Positions 47,032 through 54,443 of a DNA stretch of 64,000 bases are shown here, in pieces. This stretch comes from Paraferrimonas haliotis (GTDB taxonomy: Bacteria; Pseudomonadota; Gammaproteobacteria; Enterobacterales; Shewanellaceae). The position numbers were made by a program, and so were the translations under genes. Under the pieces are notes generated by a model, which was not told the DNA's origin, ran no database searches, and saw only the letters and a list, made by a program, of their open reading frames with translations. The stretch's first letter is position 1. Every line of letters begins with the position of its first letter. The DNA lies in assembly GCF_002282895.1 (NCBI RefSeq), contig NZ_NRRB01000001.1, positions 682,001-746,000 on the forward strand, in the 5' to 3' direction.

Positions 47032-48597
47032 TTACGCCAATTCAAGCTTAGCGGCGGTCTGTGTTACCGCGTTCTTAGCTGCGTTACGGCCGGTTACAAC
47101 GCCCTCAGCTACTGCGCAAGAGCCCAAGCGAGATGCACCATGGATACCGCCGGTAGCTTCACCTGCAGCAAACAAGCCAGGAATTGGCTTATCATCGGTT
47201 AGGCGCAACACTTGAGAGTTGGTGTTAACTCGAACGCCGCCCATGCAATAGTGGACTTTTGGCCACATACGTACGGCATACCAAGGGCCTTCTTTCATCT
47301 CAATGGCGGTCTCTAACGGGCGGTTAAACTCGTCATCGTGACCTTTTTTCACAAACTCATTGAAGCGAGCCACTTGCTTTTCAAGCTTGTCGGCAGGCAT
47401 GCCATAAAGCTTCGCGAGCTCATCTAAGGTATCGGCTTTCTTAATCACGTCGTACTTAAGTCCCCAACCAAGAGTCTGAGCGCGCTTGGCACCCTCAGCG
47501 TTGGTAAAGCCAACAGGATATACTGGCTTATTTTGGTCATCGCGACGTGTCAAAATGGCGTTTGAACGGGTCTTACGGTCAGCCAATTCGTTAAAGAAAC
47601 GCTCACCGGTGCGTACATCAACCACAATGCCTTTTGGATAAACGGCAATGGTGTTGAACTGCGACGCGGTACCAAAACCTTTCTCATCGGGCGATGACCA
47701 CGGACCCAATTGAATTTGGTCCAAATGCACAGGGTTAGCACCAATAAGCATCATCTGCTTAAGGGCATCAGCATTGGCGCCTGGCTGGTTGGTTGAGTCC
47801 AACTCATCAGTGAGTTTTGGCTGTTGGATTTGACGGAATGGGATATCGCGACCAAAACCGCCGGTCGCCATTACAACGCCTTTGCGGGCACCGAATACTT
47901 TCGGCGTACCGGTTTTAGTTTTTGGCCAAAAATAGCCAGATTGAACCTTAATACCAATAATGCGGCCATTATCGTCTTCTACAAAACCACGCATTTCGGT
48001 TTTGTCGTACATTTTAACGCCGTGTTTTTTAGCGGTCTCAATGAGAGGACGAACAATACCAGAGCCAGAGCTTTCGCGAGTTTGCAGCGTTCTAGGCACA
48101 GAGTGTCCACCAAAGTGCTGTACGAAGGGTTTCCACACAACACCGTGATCTTCAAGCCACTTAGCCGATTCAGCTGTGCCGTCACAAACCAGTTTGAGCA
48201 TGTGCTTGTCGTTCATACCACGACCGGCTTTGAGCATATCGCTGACCATAAGCTCAACGCTATCTTCAACACCGGCCTTTTTTTGCAGGGCAGAGCCCGC
48301 CACGGCCATAGCGCCGCCGTTGATTGTGGAGTTACCGCCAAACACTGGCATTTTATCGATTACCAGTACTTTGGCGCCATCTTGAGCCGCTTGGTTGGCA
48401 CAAGACATACCGGCAAAGCCAGAACCAACAATAATTAAATCATAAATTTCATCGAACTTAGGCTGCTTTGAAGCGCACTGTTCGGAAGCTAACGCAGGGC
48501 CTGTGGCTACTAGCGCTGCAGAGCCTGCTACTAACGCCGCTGATTTTTTCAACATGTCGCGACGAGAGGAGACGATTTTAGGGTCGTAGACCATCAT
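47032..48597 (-). CDS. Tat-exported flavoprotein reductase (fumarate/urocanate reductase type)
   Basis: The 521-residue protein starts with a Tat signal (SSRRDMLKKSAALVAG, cleavage near ALA-SE). The FAD domain has YDLIIVGSGFAGMSCANQAA. Catalytic residues of the periplasmic fumarate reductase family are in place: an Arg in ADRKTRSNAIL, a His in KVHYCMGGV and an Arg in HGASRLGSCAV. It carries neither the heme domain of Fcc3 nor an FMN-binding domain; the heme subunit is a separate gene downstream. The family reduces the C=C bond of fumarate, urocanate, methacrylate or aryl acrylates. Pairing with a lyase suggests that the lyase's acrylate product is the acceptor. Specificity cannot be read. Confidence 0.9.
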   Translation of the reverse strand: MMVYDPKIVSSRRDMLKKSAALVAGSAALVATGPALASEQCASKQPKFDEIYDLIIVGSGFAGMSCANQAAQDGAKVLVIDKMPVFGGNSTINGGAMAVAGSALQKKAGVEDSVELMVSDMLKAGRGMNDKHMLKLVCDGTAESAKWLEDHGVVWKPFVQHFGGHSVPRTLQTRESSGSGIVRPLIETAKKHGVKMYDKTEMRGFVEDDNGRIIGIKVQSGYFWPKTKTGTPKVFGARKGVVMATGGFGRDIPFRQIQQPKLTDELDSTNQPGANADALKQMMLIGANPVHLDQIQLGPWSSPDEKGFGTASQFNTIAVYPKGIVVDVRTGERFFNELADRKTRSNAILTRRDDQNKPVYPVGFTNAEGAKRAQTLGWGLKYDVIKKADTLDELAKLYGMPADKLEKQVARFNEFVKKGHDDEFNRPLETAIEMKEGPWYAVRMWPKVHYCMGGVRVNTNSQVLRLTDDKPIPGLFAAGEATGGIHGASRLGSCAVAEGVVTGRNAAKNAVTQTAAKLELA

Positions 48598-48645
48598 AAA
48601 TTCCTTAATAAACTGGAAAACACATTAGGACTTTGTTGCTGAGTT

Positions 48646-48676
48646 GGCGCCTTAGCTTGATTCAAACCAAGGCGCC
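48646..48676 (-). promoter_or_regulatory. Intercistronic hairpin between lyase and flavoprotein genes
   Basis: GGCGCCTT and AAGGCGCC form an 8-bp perfect stem with a 15-base loop in the 105-bp gap. No U-tract follows on the transcribed strand, so it looks like an mRNA-stabilising or processing structure that could set unequal expression of the two genes. Confidence 0.6.
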
Positions 48677-48702
48677 GTTGCAGGGAATAAGTTACCGAGT
48701 GA

Positions 48703-50349
48703 TTAGTATTGCTCAATCAACTTGGTACCCGCAGCAAAGTCAGGGGTGTATGGGCGGTCTTGGCTTACGAACTTAACTTTCGCACGGTAGGCGTTGTACA
48801 GTTCACCAGTGGCTTTACCCAGTTTTAGGTTTGGATTTTTCATGCGACGTAGGTCAATGGCTTGGGCACTGTGCATAAGCTCGACGCTGTACATCGCGTA
48901 TAGGTTGTGGGTCATTTCAATCAAGTTGTCGGCCGCTAGACGCATGTTGGTATAGGTATCTTCAATGTTACCGGCGATGGCGATACCTTCGAAGCTGACT
49001 GGCTGAGCCAACATCATGTTGCGGGTATTAAGGTCAGCAAAGGTTTTTTGGATAGCACCAAATGCATGGCCTTTGTTACCAGGCGCGGTTAAGAAGCGGC
49101 TTAAGTGAGTGAAGTGATCTTCAGACAAGCGTAGGGTGCGCATGGCGGTGTTGTGAGACACTTGAGCCAATGCAATGTTCAGCTGTTGAACGCCCATAAC
49201 CACTGGTAGCGGGTTGAAGTTAGTGGTTGGGAATACGCCACTGTTTTCATCCACCATGTACTTAGCCACTTGCGGTTGTTGCAAGTACTTCTTAGATGGG
49301 TTCATAACAACCGCTGGGTTATCGTCTGACGAGTTAATTTGAACCTTAACAGCCGCGGTTAGGTCGTCCATTGCTTTTTGAGCAATAGCGAAGGTGTAAC
49401 CAGAGGTACGGAACGACAATGGATCTTGTAAAGGACGCTCGTCATTTAGCTGCCATAAGTAAGAGCCATCCAATTGATCCAAAATGGTTTCTGACATGCT
49501 TTGCACGTTAGGGAACGGGCGAACTTCGTTAGTTTGTGGCAAGTAAGGCGCCACATTGCCGTTAAGCGCTTCAAGCGATAGGCCGAAAACCGTTGGGCTT
49601 ACGTCCATAACTTGTTGAGCTTGTTGTAAACCGCGCATCACGTAAGCGGTGGTAAATGCGTTGTTTGAAAGAATCGATAGCGCGTCTTTACCGATAGGTT
49701 TTAGCGGCTTAATGCCTGCGTCTTTCATGGCTTCTTTAGAGCTAACACGGTGGCCTTTATAGTCCACTTTCCATTCACCAATCATGGCTAGACCGACGTG
49801 GGATGCTTGAAGAATATCGGCTTCGCCAACGGTGCCTTGCTCAGGGATAACTGGAACAATGTCGTTGTTTAGGTATTCGACGTATAAGTCAGCCACTTCA
49901 GGTTGAACACCGGTTTGACCGTGCAACAGAGTGTTAAGACGAACCACCATGCCCAAGCGAACCATTTCGTGATCCATTGGGTCGCCAATGGCTGAGCTGT
50001 GAGCGCGCAGGGCGTTGTATTGGAAGTCGCGGGAGGCTTGAATGGCTTCTTTAGTCATTTTGCCAGAAGCGTCAAATAGCTTGTGGTCTTTGTTTAAGCC
50101 AACACCAACGGTTAGGCCGTATACAGGTTTGCCACTGGCAGCGGCTTTCATAAGAGTATTGTGGGCAGCACTTAAGCGGCTTTCGGCGTCTTTAGCAATG
50201 GCAACATCTACTTTGCCATCGGCAATTTGCCAAGCTTGGTCAATGGTCATGTGTTGGCCGTCGAGATAAATGGTGTCTTTTGCATAAGCGGCACTTGCAC
50301 TGAGCGCCAGCATTACACCAAGAGTAAGTTTACGAGTCATAGTTTGCAT
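48703..50349 (-). CDS. Secreted MIO-less aromatic amino acid lyase homologue (ergothionase candidate)
   Basis: A 548-residue member of the HAL/PAL fold with a Sec signal peptide (MTRKLTLGVMLALSASAAYA). Family landmarks: YGLTVGVG at 77-84 (catalytic Tyr loop), RLNTLLHGQTG at 137-147, LQDPLSFR at 307-314, NSSDDNP at 339-345, FPTTNFNP at 373-380. Where lyases have GSVGASGDLAP, whose Ala-Ser-Gly cyclises to MIO, this protein has GTVGEADILQ (172-181), so MIO cannot form. MIO-free relatives include ergothionase, which eliminates trimethylamine from ergothioneine. I infer elimination of a pre-activated amine in the periplasm. ATG 50349 has GGAG upstream; ATG 50367 is an alternative. HutH is not a safe label. 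Confidence 0.8.
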   Translation of the reverse strand: MQTMTRKLTLGVMLALSASAAYAKDTIYLDGQHMTIDQAWQIADGKVDVAIAKDAESRLSAAHNTLMKAAASGKPVYGLTVGVGLNKDHKLFDASGKMTKEAIQASRDFQYNALRAHSSAIGDPMDHEMVRLGMVVRLNTLLHGQTGVQPEVADLYVEYLNNDIVPVIPEQGTVGEADILQASHVGLAMIGEWKVDYKGHRVSSKEAMKDAGIKPLKPIGKDALSILSNNAFTTAYVMRGLQQAQQVMDVSPTVFGLSLEALNGNVAPYLPQTNEVRPFPNVQSMSETILDQLDGSYLWQLNDERPLQDPLSFRTSGYTFAIAQKAMDDLTAAVKVQINSSDDNPAVVMNPSKKYLQQPQVAKYMVDENSGVFPTTNFNPLPVVMGVQQLNIALAQVSHNTAMRTLRLSEDHFTHLSRFLTAPGNKGHAFGAIQKTFADLNTRNMMLAQPVSFEGIAIAGNIEDTYTNMRLAADNLIEMTHNLYAMYSVELMHSAQAIDLRRMKNPNLKLGKATGELYNAYRAKVKFVSQDRPYTPDFAAGTKLIEQY

Positions 50350-50436
50350 CTTTAGCTCCAAAAACATCCAAGTGGATGTGTCTCGTTATATGCCTAAAAG
50401 GGTAGGCAAAAAAATAAATAACCTTTGCCCATAGAC

Positions 50437-50452
50437 AGCAGTATCTGTGCCA
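50437..50452 (-). promoter_or_regulatory. Sigma-54 promoter of the lyase-flavoprotein-cytochrome operon
   Basis: On the minus strand the 16-mer is TGGCACAGATACTGCT. Compared with TGGCACRNNNNTTGCW it has perfect -24 and -12 elements with the required GG-N10-GC spacing and one mismatch. The predicted start near 50426 leaves a leader of about 77 nt. The divergent gene encodes a sigma-54 activator. Confidence 0.88.
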
Positions 50453-50502
50453 ACTTTTAAAAAGCGTTTTTGGGCGAATATTTCTGAAACAGGTCACATA
50501 AA

Positions 50503-50557
50503 ACGAAATATCGTCACATAAATTCACGATATGTCGTGGTCTACTACGAAATGTCGT
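50503..50557. promoter_or_regulatory. Three near-palindromic activator sites (enhancer)
   Basis: ACGAAATATCGT (50503-50514), ACGATATGTCGT (50526-50537) and ACGAAATGTCGT (50546-50557) share the form ACGAWATRTCGT. Starts are 23 and 20 bp apart, about two helical turns. They lie roughly 77-132 bp upstream of the predicted start, the expected place for an enhancer bound by a hexamer-forming activator, here most likely the product of the divergent gene. Confidence 0.82.
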
Positions 50558-50650
50558 TAGTCGACTGGCTAACTGTGGCGAGACTGTATCAATTGCAGCG
50601 TGTGTTCTTGTGTGATTTGACTGAAAGTTTGTGGGAACCAAATTCAAAAT

Positions 50651-52207
50651 ATGAGCGATGAAGCACTTTTATATCAAAGGATTACTGATTCCTTATCCAG
50701 CAGCTTAGAAATTGAGCAAGCCTTGGCTGCAAGCTTTGCCATTATTGAGCGGCAATTCGATGCTGATGGCATCTATTTAAACGTTTTCGTGCCCGGTACT
50801 AAGGAAATTCACCCCATTGCCCATGCCGATAGAAATGGGGCCGCAGTGGCGGGGAATGATGTGATACTGGCGGATGACTTAGTGGTGTCGCTGAAACACG
50901 GTACTCGCTCGTCTGCAATGTTGATCGACCAAGTGAGCGAGGATCCGATTACTGAATTTGTATTGTCTGAGCTGGCAATAGCTGCCAACAGCGTGATGTT
51001 GGTGAACTTGGATATCGACAAAACTCACCTGGGTGTCGTGGGCGTTTATTCCCGCTCATCCAATCACTTTAGCAAAGAGCAATTAAAGCTATTAAGCGCG
51101 TTGGCCGGTCCGTACTCCTTAGTGACAGCTTTTGCCTTGCAGCGACAAGATATTTTGCGTGACAACCAAATCCTGCAAATGGAAAATCGAGCGCTAAAAC
51201 ACGCGATTGAAGCACAAGGCGCGCACACCGAAGTCGTTGGTGAGAGCAATGGCTTGAAGTTGGTTATGGAGCAAGTAGGTGCGATTGCACAACTGAACAC
51301 GACGGTATTGATTAATGGAGAAACCGGCACGGGTAAAGAGGTCATTGCTAATGCGATTCATGCGCGCTCTCCAAGGCACGACAAGCCCTTTATTAAAGTG
51401 AATTGCGGTGCCATTCCCGATGCCTTGATTGACTCTGAGCTGTTCGGTCATGAAAAGGGCTCGTTTACCGGCGCCGATAAAACCACTAAAGGTTATTTTG
51501 AACAAGCCAACGGTGGTACGATTTTTCTTGATGAATTAGGCGAGTTGCCGCTATCGGCGCAGGTGCGTCTATTAAGAGTGTTGCAAAATAAAACCATTGT
51601 GAGAGTGGGATCGGTAAAATCGATAGAGCTTGATATTCGAGTGATAGCGGCGACCCACAGAGACTTAACGGATATGGTTGAACAGGGCAAATTTCGTGAG
51701 GATTTGTGGTATCGCATCAGTATTTTTCCGATTCACATTCCATCGTTGCAGCAACGTCAGCAAGATATTCCACTGTTGGTTTATCATTTTATCGACAGCT
51801 TAAGTCGTACTTTAGAGCTGCCTTACAAGGTGCAAGTTTCTAATGACGATCTACTGCGACTGCAAAATCATCCGTGGAAAGGTAATGTTCGAGAATTGAT
51901 GAACGTTGTTGAGCGCGCTTTAATTCAAAGCAACGACGGCCAGTTAGACTTTCGCTTTTTAGGCGGGGTGATTGCGGAGCCGGAAATTGCTGGCGCCGAA
52001 CAGGAGCTTGCCAAACCATCGGTCGTTATTGACGTCAGTAAAGCGGGTAATAAGCTGATATCGCTGGAGTTAATGAACAAAAAGTACATTGAACATGCTT
52101 TGTATCTCACCAAAGGCAAAATTAACGGCGAGGGTGGGGCTGCAGAGCTATTAGATATTCATCCGAATACCTTACGTAGTCGAATGACGAAACTGAATAT
52201 TGGTTAG
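50651..52207 (+). CDS. Sigma-54-dependent activator (GAF-AAA+-Fis)
   Basis: A 518-residue enhancer-binding protein. The N-terminal GAF-type sensor (about residues 15-165) precedes a linker and an AAA+ domain: GETGTGKEVIANAIH (Walker A), ELFGHEKGSFTGADK (sigma-54 contact loop, GSFTGA instead of the usual GAFTGA), GGTIFLDELGELP (Walker B). The C-terminal Fis-type HTH ends LDIHPNTLRSRMTKLNIG. The layout is like FhlA/NorR. It is divergent from the lyase operon, whose upstream region carries a sigma-54 promoter and three matching sites, so it is the probable local regulator. The GAF ligand may be the lyase substrate or product. The Shine-Dalgarno is weak. Confidence 0.92.
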   Translation: MSDEALLYQRITDSLSSSLEIEQALAASFAIIERQFDADGIYLNVFVPGTKEIHPIAHADRNGAAVAGNDVILADDLVVSLKHGTRSSAMLIDQVSEDPITEFVLSELAIAANSVMLVNLDIDKTHLGVVGVYSRSSNHFSKEQLKLLSALAGPYSLVTAFALQRQDILRDNQILQMENRALKHAIEAQGAHTEVVGESNGLKLVMEQVGAIAQLNTTVLINGETGTGKEVIANAIHARSPRHDKPFIKVNCGAIPDALIDSELFGHEKGSFTGADKTTKGYFEQANGGTIFLDELGELPLSAQVRLLRVLQNKTIVRVGSVKSIELDIRVIAATHRDLTDMVEQGKFREDLWYRISIFPIHIPSLQQRQQDIPLLVYHFIDSLSRTLELPYKVQVSNDDLLRLQNHPWKGNVRELMNVVERALIQSNDGQLDFRFLGGVIAEPEIAGAEQELAKPSVVIDVSKAGNKLISLELMNKKYIEHALYLTKGKINGEGGAAELLDIHPNTLRSRMTKLNIG

Positions 52208-52225
52208 CGGTTCTAGCTAGTTATA

Positions 52226-52256
52226 AAAAAAGCGGCAGTTGAGGCTGCCGCTTATG
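52226..52256. terminator. Intrinsic terminator between regulator and porin
   Basis: AAAAAAAGCGGCAG-ttgagg-CTGCCGCTTATG. The A-run on the left gives a U-tract for the minus-strand porin mRNA; it is weaker for the plus strand. Confidence 0.75.
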
Positions 52257-52276
52257 ATTACTGCTTAAACTTTACC

Positions 52277-53419
52277 TTAGAAGTAGTATCCAAAGTTTAC
52301 GTTAATGCGTTTGTCCCAATCGTTGCCAACTTCTGGAAGACCAACGTGGTCGTTATTGGCGGTGGAGAAGGTCATGTTTTTACCCACAATGAAATCTATC
52401 ATTGTATAAGTTGGGCCTGCTGAAATGGCGCAACCGGTGACGTTTTGGAAGCTGTTGGCGTAATCATTGTCGTCAACATCCGGGGTTAACACGCCAAAGT
52501 CATTGTAGAACTTAACGCTACCAAAATCAGTCTTAATGGTTTTAGAGAAGTTGGCGTTGTAGATTTGGCCTTTAGAGGCGACTTCGTATTGCCAACCAAC
52601 CACTGACACCGCGATTTTGTTTGGATCAACCGCATCCGCCGCATCAAACTCATACTGCATGGCCTGCAGTTGTAAATTCCAACCATTGTATTTGCTGTCT
52701 AAGTGCACCGCAGCCGCGTAGCGGTCGCCGTTATTATTGGTCTTGTTGTTGAAGATTTGACCGTACTGAGCCGACGCACCAATGGTCGTCGAACCGCCTT
52801 CGTGTTCAAAGGTATAGGTTTGACGGAGGTTCAATTGGTTGGTTTCTTCGTTGTGGTATTCAACACCACTGACCGCAATGGTGCCTGTGTATAAATCCGC
52901 ACCGTATCGTTTATTTTCAGTTGGGCCGTACTCAGGGTTTTTATAGAAGCCGAGGTCGGTATGCCAGCCATTGTGCTCGCGAACCGCTTTAATACCTACG
53001 TCGTAATTGTCTTCAAAACCGAGGTAGTAAGGAATACCGAACCACCAACTGTTGGAAATGAAATCACGGTTACCAAAAGGCACTTTGTTGATACCGAATT
53101 GAATTTGCCAATCTGGATTATAATCGTAGTAAGCGTAGCCATACTTAATAAAGTTAGTGGACTTGGTGAAACGGTATTCAGAGGCTACACCCCAGTTTCC
53201 TTTTTTACCGTTTACCGTGATGGTTGCAGTATCAAAGGAAAGTTCGCCGCCTTTATCTTTAGAAGCTTGGTTGTATAGCGCCATGCCATAGTTGACGCGC
53301 ACAGAGCCGCCGATTTTAATGCCGTCTTGTTGCTGATCGGCTGCCATTGCTGCGCCACTGCTGGCAAGGGCTATTGCGGTTGCCACCATTGACAACATAA
53401 ATTTGTTTGCTGTTTTCAT
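52277..53419 (-). CDS. Outer-membrane porin
   Basis: A 380-residue beta-barrel protein with a signal peptide (cleavage AMA-AD) and the C-terminal signature NFGYYF ending in Phe. Alternating aromatic strands run throughout (YGYAYYDYNPDWQIQFGINKVP). It resembles porins of the OprO/P or carbohydrate-porin-like type, but I cannot fix a subfamily. It follows the sigma-54 activator convergently; no sigma-54 promoter or ACGAWATRTCGT site is visible upstream, so its regulation may be separate. It could admit the substrate of the lyase/reductase system. Confidence 0.82.
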   Translation of the reverse strand: MKTANKFMLSMVATAIALASSGAAMAADQQQDGIKIGGSVRVNYGMALYNQASKDKGGELSFDTATITVNGKKGNWGVASEYRFTKSTNFIKYGYAYYDYNPDWQIQFGINKVPFGNRDFISNSWWFGIPYYLGFEDNYDVGIKAVREHNGWHTDLGFYKNPEYGPTENKRYGADLYTGTIAVSGVEYHNEETNQLNLRQTYTFEHEGGSTTIGASAQYGQIFNNKTNNNGDRYAAAVHLDSKYNGWNLQLQAMQYEFDAADAVDPNKIAVSVVGWQYEVASKGQIYNANFSKTIKTDFGSVKFYNDFGVLTPDVDDNDYANSFQNVTGCAISAGPTYTMIDFIVGKNMTFSTANNDHVGLPEVGNDWDKRINVNFGYYF

Positions 53420-53635
53420 AACGTTACCTATCTACATATTTTGCTCGGCGCCGTTGGACAACTCGTTCAAATACAAGCACCGGTTTCAATCAATGGCGAC
53501 ACGTTACGGCTAGATAACCGATCACAAAGTGTGATTTACAAAAAAGAATGTGAGATCGCAGAGCGCTTCATGACGTACTTCGCAAAAAGCATTTCAGGCG
53601 TTTTTTGGGGTGTGACGGTTGGGAGCGGTTTGCTC

Positions 53636-53663
53636 CCCAAAACGGGGCCAGGCCCCCTTTTTT
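53636..53663. repeat. REP family 1 single unit
   Basis: CGGGGCCAGGCCCCC with A-rich left and T-rich right flanks, about 115 bp before the RAYT start. Confidence 0.85.
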
Positions 53664-53735
53664 CAAGCAATTTCGCCTGATCGGGGGATGTTGGAAATGG
53701 GAGGAGCGCATTAGGATTTCGTGAGGAGCGTAACA

Positions 53736-53758
53736 GAAAAGGGGCCAGGCCCCCTTTA
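53736..53758. repeat. REP family 1 single unit next to the RAYT start
   Basis: AAAAGGGGCCAGGCCCCCTTT lies 19 bp upstream of the RAYT start codon. With the pair at 54389-54443 it brackets the gene. Confidence 0.88.
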
Positions 53759-53777
53759 GCGAACAGGGAGCGACCAA

Positions 53778-54413
53778 ATGCCAAGAGCCAAACGAAACTT
53801 GCAGCCTAATATACCAGCCCACATCACTCATCGAGGCAACAACCGCCAAGCATGTTTTCACCAAGCTACTGATTATAAGCACTATTTGACTTGGATGGCC
53901 GAATATGCCGAGAAGTTTGGTTGCGCAGTACACGCCTACTGCTTAATGCCGAATCACACCCATATATTGATGACACCATTGACCCAGTATTCCATAAGCC
54001 TTGCAATGCATGGGATAGGGCAAAGATATGCGCAATATTACAATCGAAAATACCATCGCACAGGCGCATTTTTCGAGCGTCGCTTTGCGTCTAAACCAAT
54101 AGAGCACGAACGCTACTTTTTAAGCTGTATGCGCTACATTGAGTTTAATCCGGTTAAGGCGAACATTACCGCACTGCCGGAGGAATACGCCTGGAGCAGC
54201 TATCACTGTAATGGCTTAGGAGTCCCAAACACTAATATTACGCAGCATGCTTGCTACCAGGATTTGGGCAATGACGACAAAGAACGGCAGCGAGCCTATC
54301 AAGCGCTAATGAGCTTAAAGTTTAGCGATGCGGAGCTACAGGGGATTATGACTCACAGTGTTCAGCCGATAGGTAGGCCGAAGAAAGGAAAAGGGGGCCA
54401 GGCCCCCTTTTAA
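53778..54413 (+). mobile_element. REP-associated tyrosine transposase (RAYT) of REP family 1
   Basis: A 211-residue Y1/HUH transposase-like protein starting MPRAKRNLQPNIPAHITHR with an AGGGAG site. The HUH motif is MPNHTHILMTP and the catalytic Tyr is in RYFLSCMRYIEFNPVKA; YAWSSYHCNGLG follows. It is bracketed by GGGGCCAGGCCCC palindromes, its presumed substrates. Its last seven codons (KGGQAPF, stop) lie inside the downstream REP hairpin, so the element supplies the C-terminus. It is clearly different from the RAYT at 42684, though the two share the fold and WSSY motif. Confidence 0.92.
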
Positions 54414-54443
54414 TGTCGATTAAAGGGGCCTGGCCCCTTTTTT
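54389..54443. repeat. REP family 1 inverted pair at the RAYT 3' end
   Basis: GGGGGCCAGGCCCCC overlaps the end of the RAYT coding sequence, and GGGGCCTGGCCCC in opposite orientation abuts the stop codon of the convergent POT gene. A/T flanks suggest bidirectional termination. Confidence 0.9.

Noticed and set aside
47824-48438. Long plus-strand frame (about 204 codons) inside the flavoprotein gene
   Set aside because: It lies antisense to a strongly conserved gene, has no ribosome-binding site and low-complexity composition; a shadow frame.
47032-48597. Dedicated fumarate reductase
   Set aside because: Catalytic Arg/His residues fit the whole family, but the operon partner is a lyase making an acrylate other than fumarate. 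The broader call is safer.
48703-50349. Plain histidine ammonia-lyase (HutH)
   Set aside because: The MIO-forming Ala-Ser-Gly is missing, the protein has a signal peptide, and no hutU, hutI or hutG lies nearby.
53441-53680. Plus-strand frame of 79 codons upstream of the RAYT
   Set aside because: Its C-terminal part is translation of a REP unit, and it has no family features.
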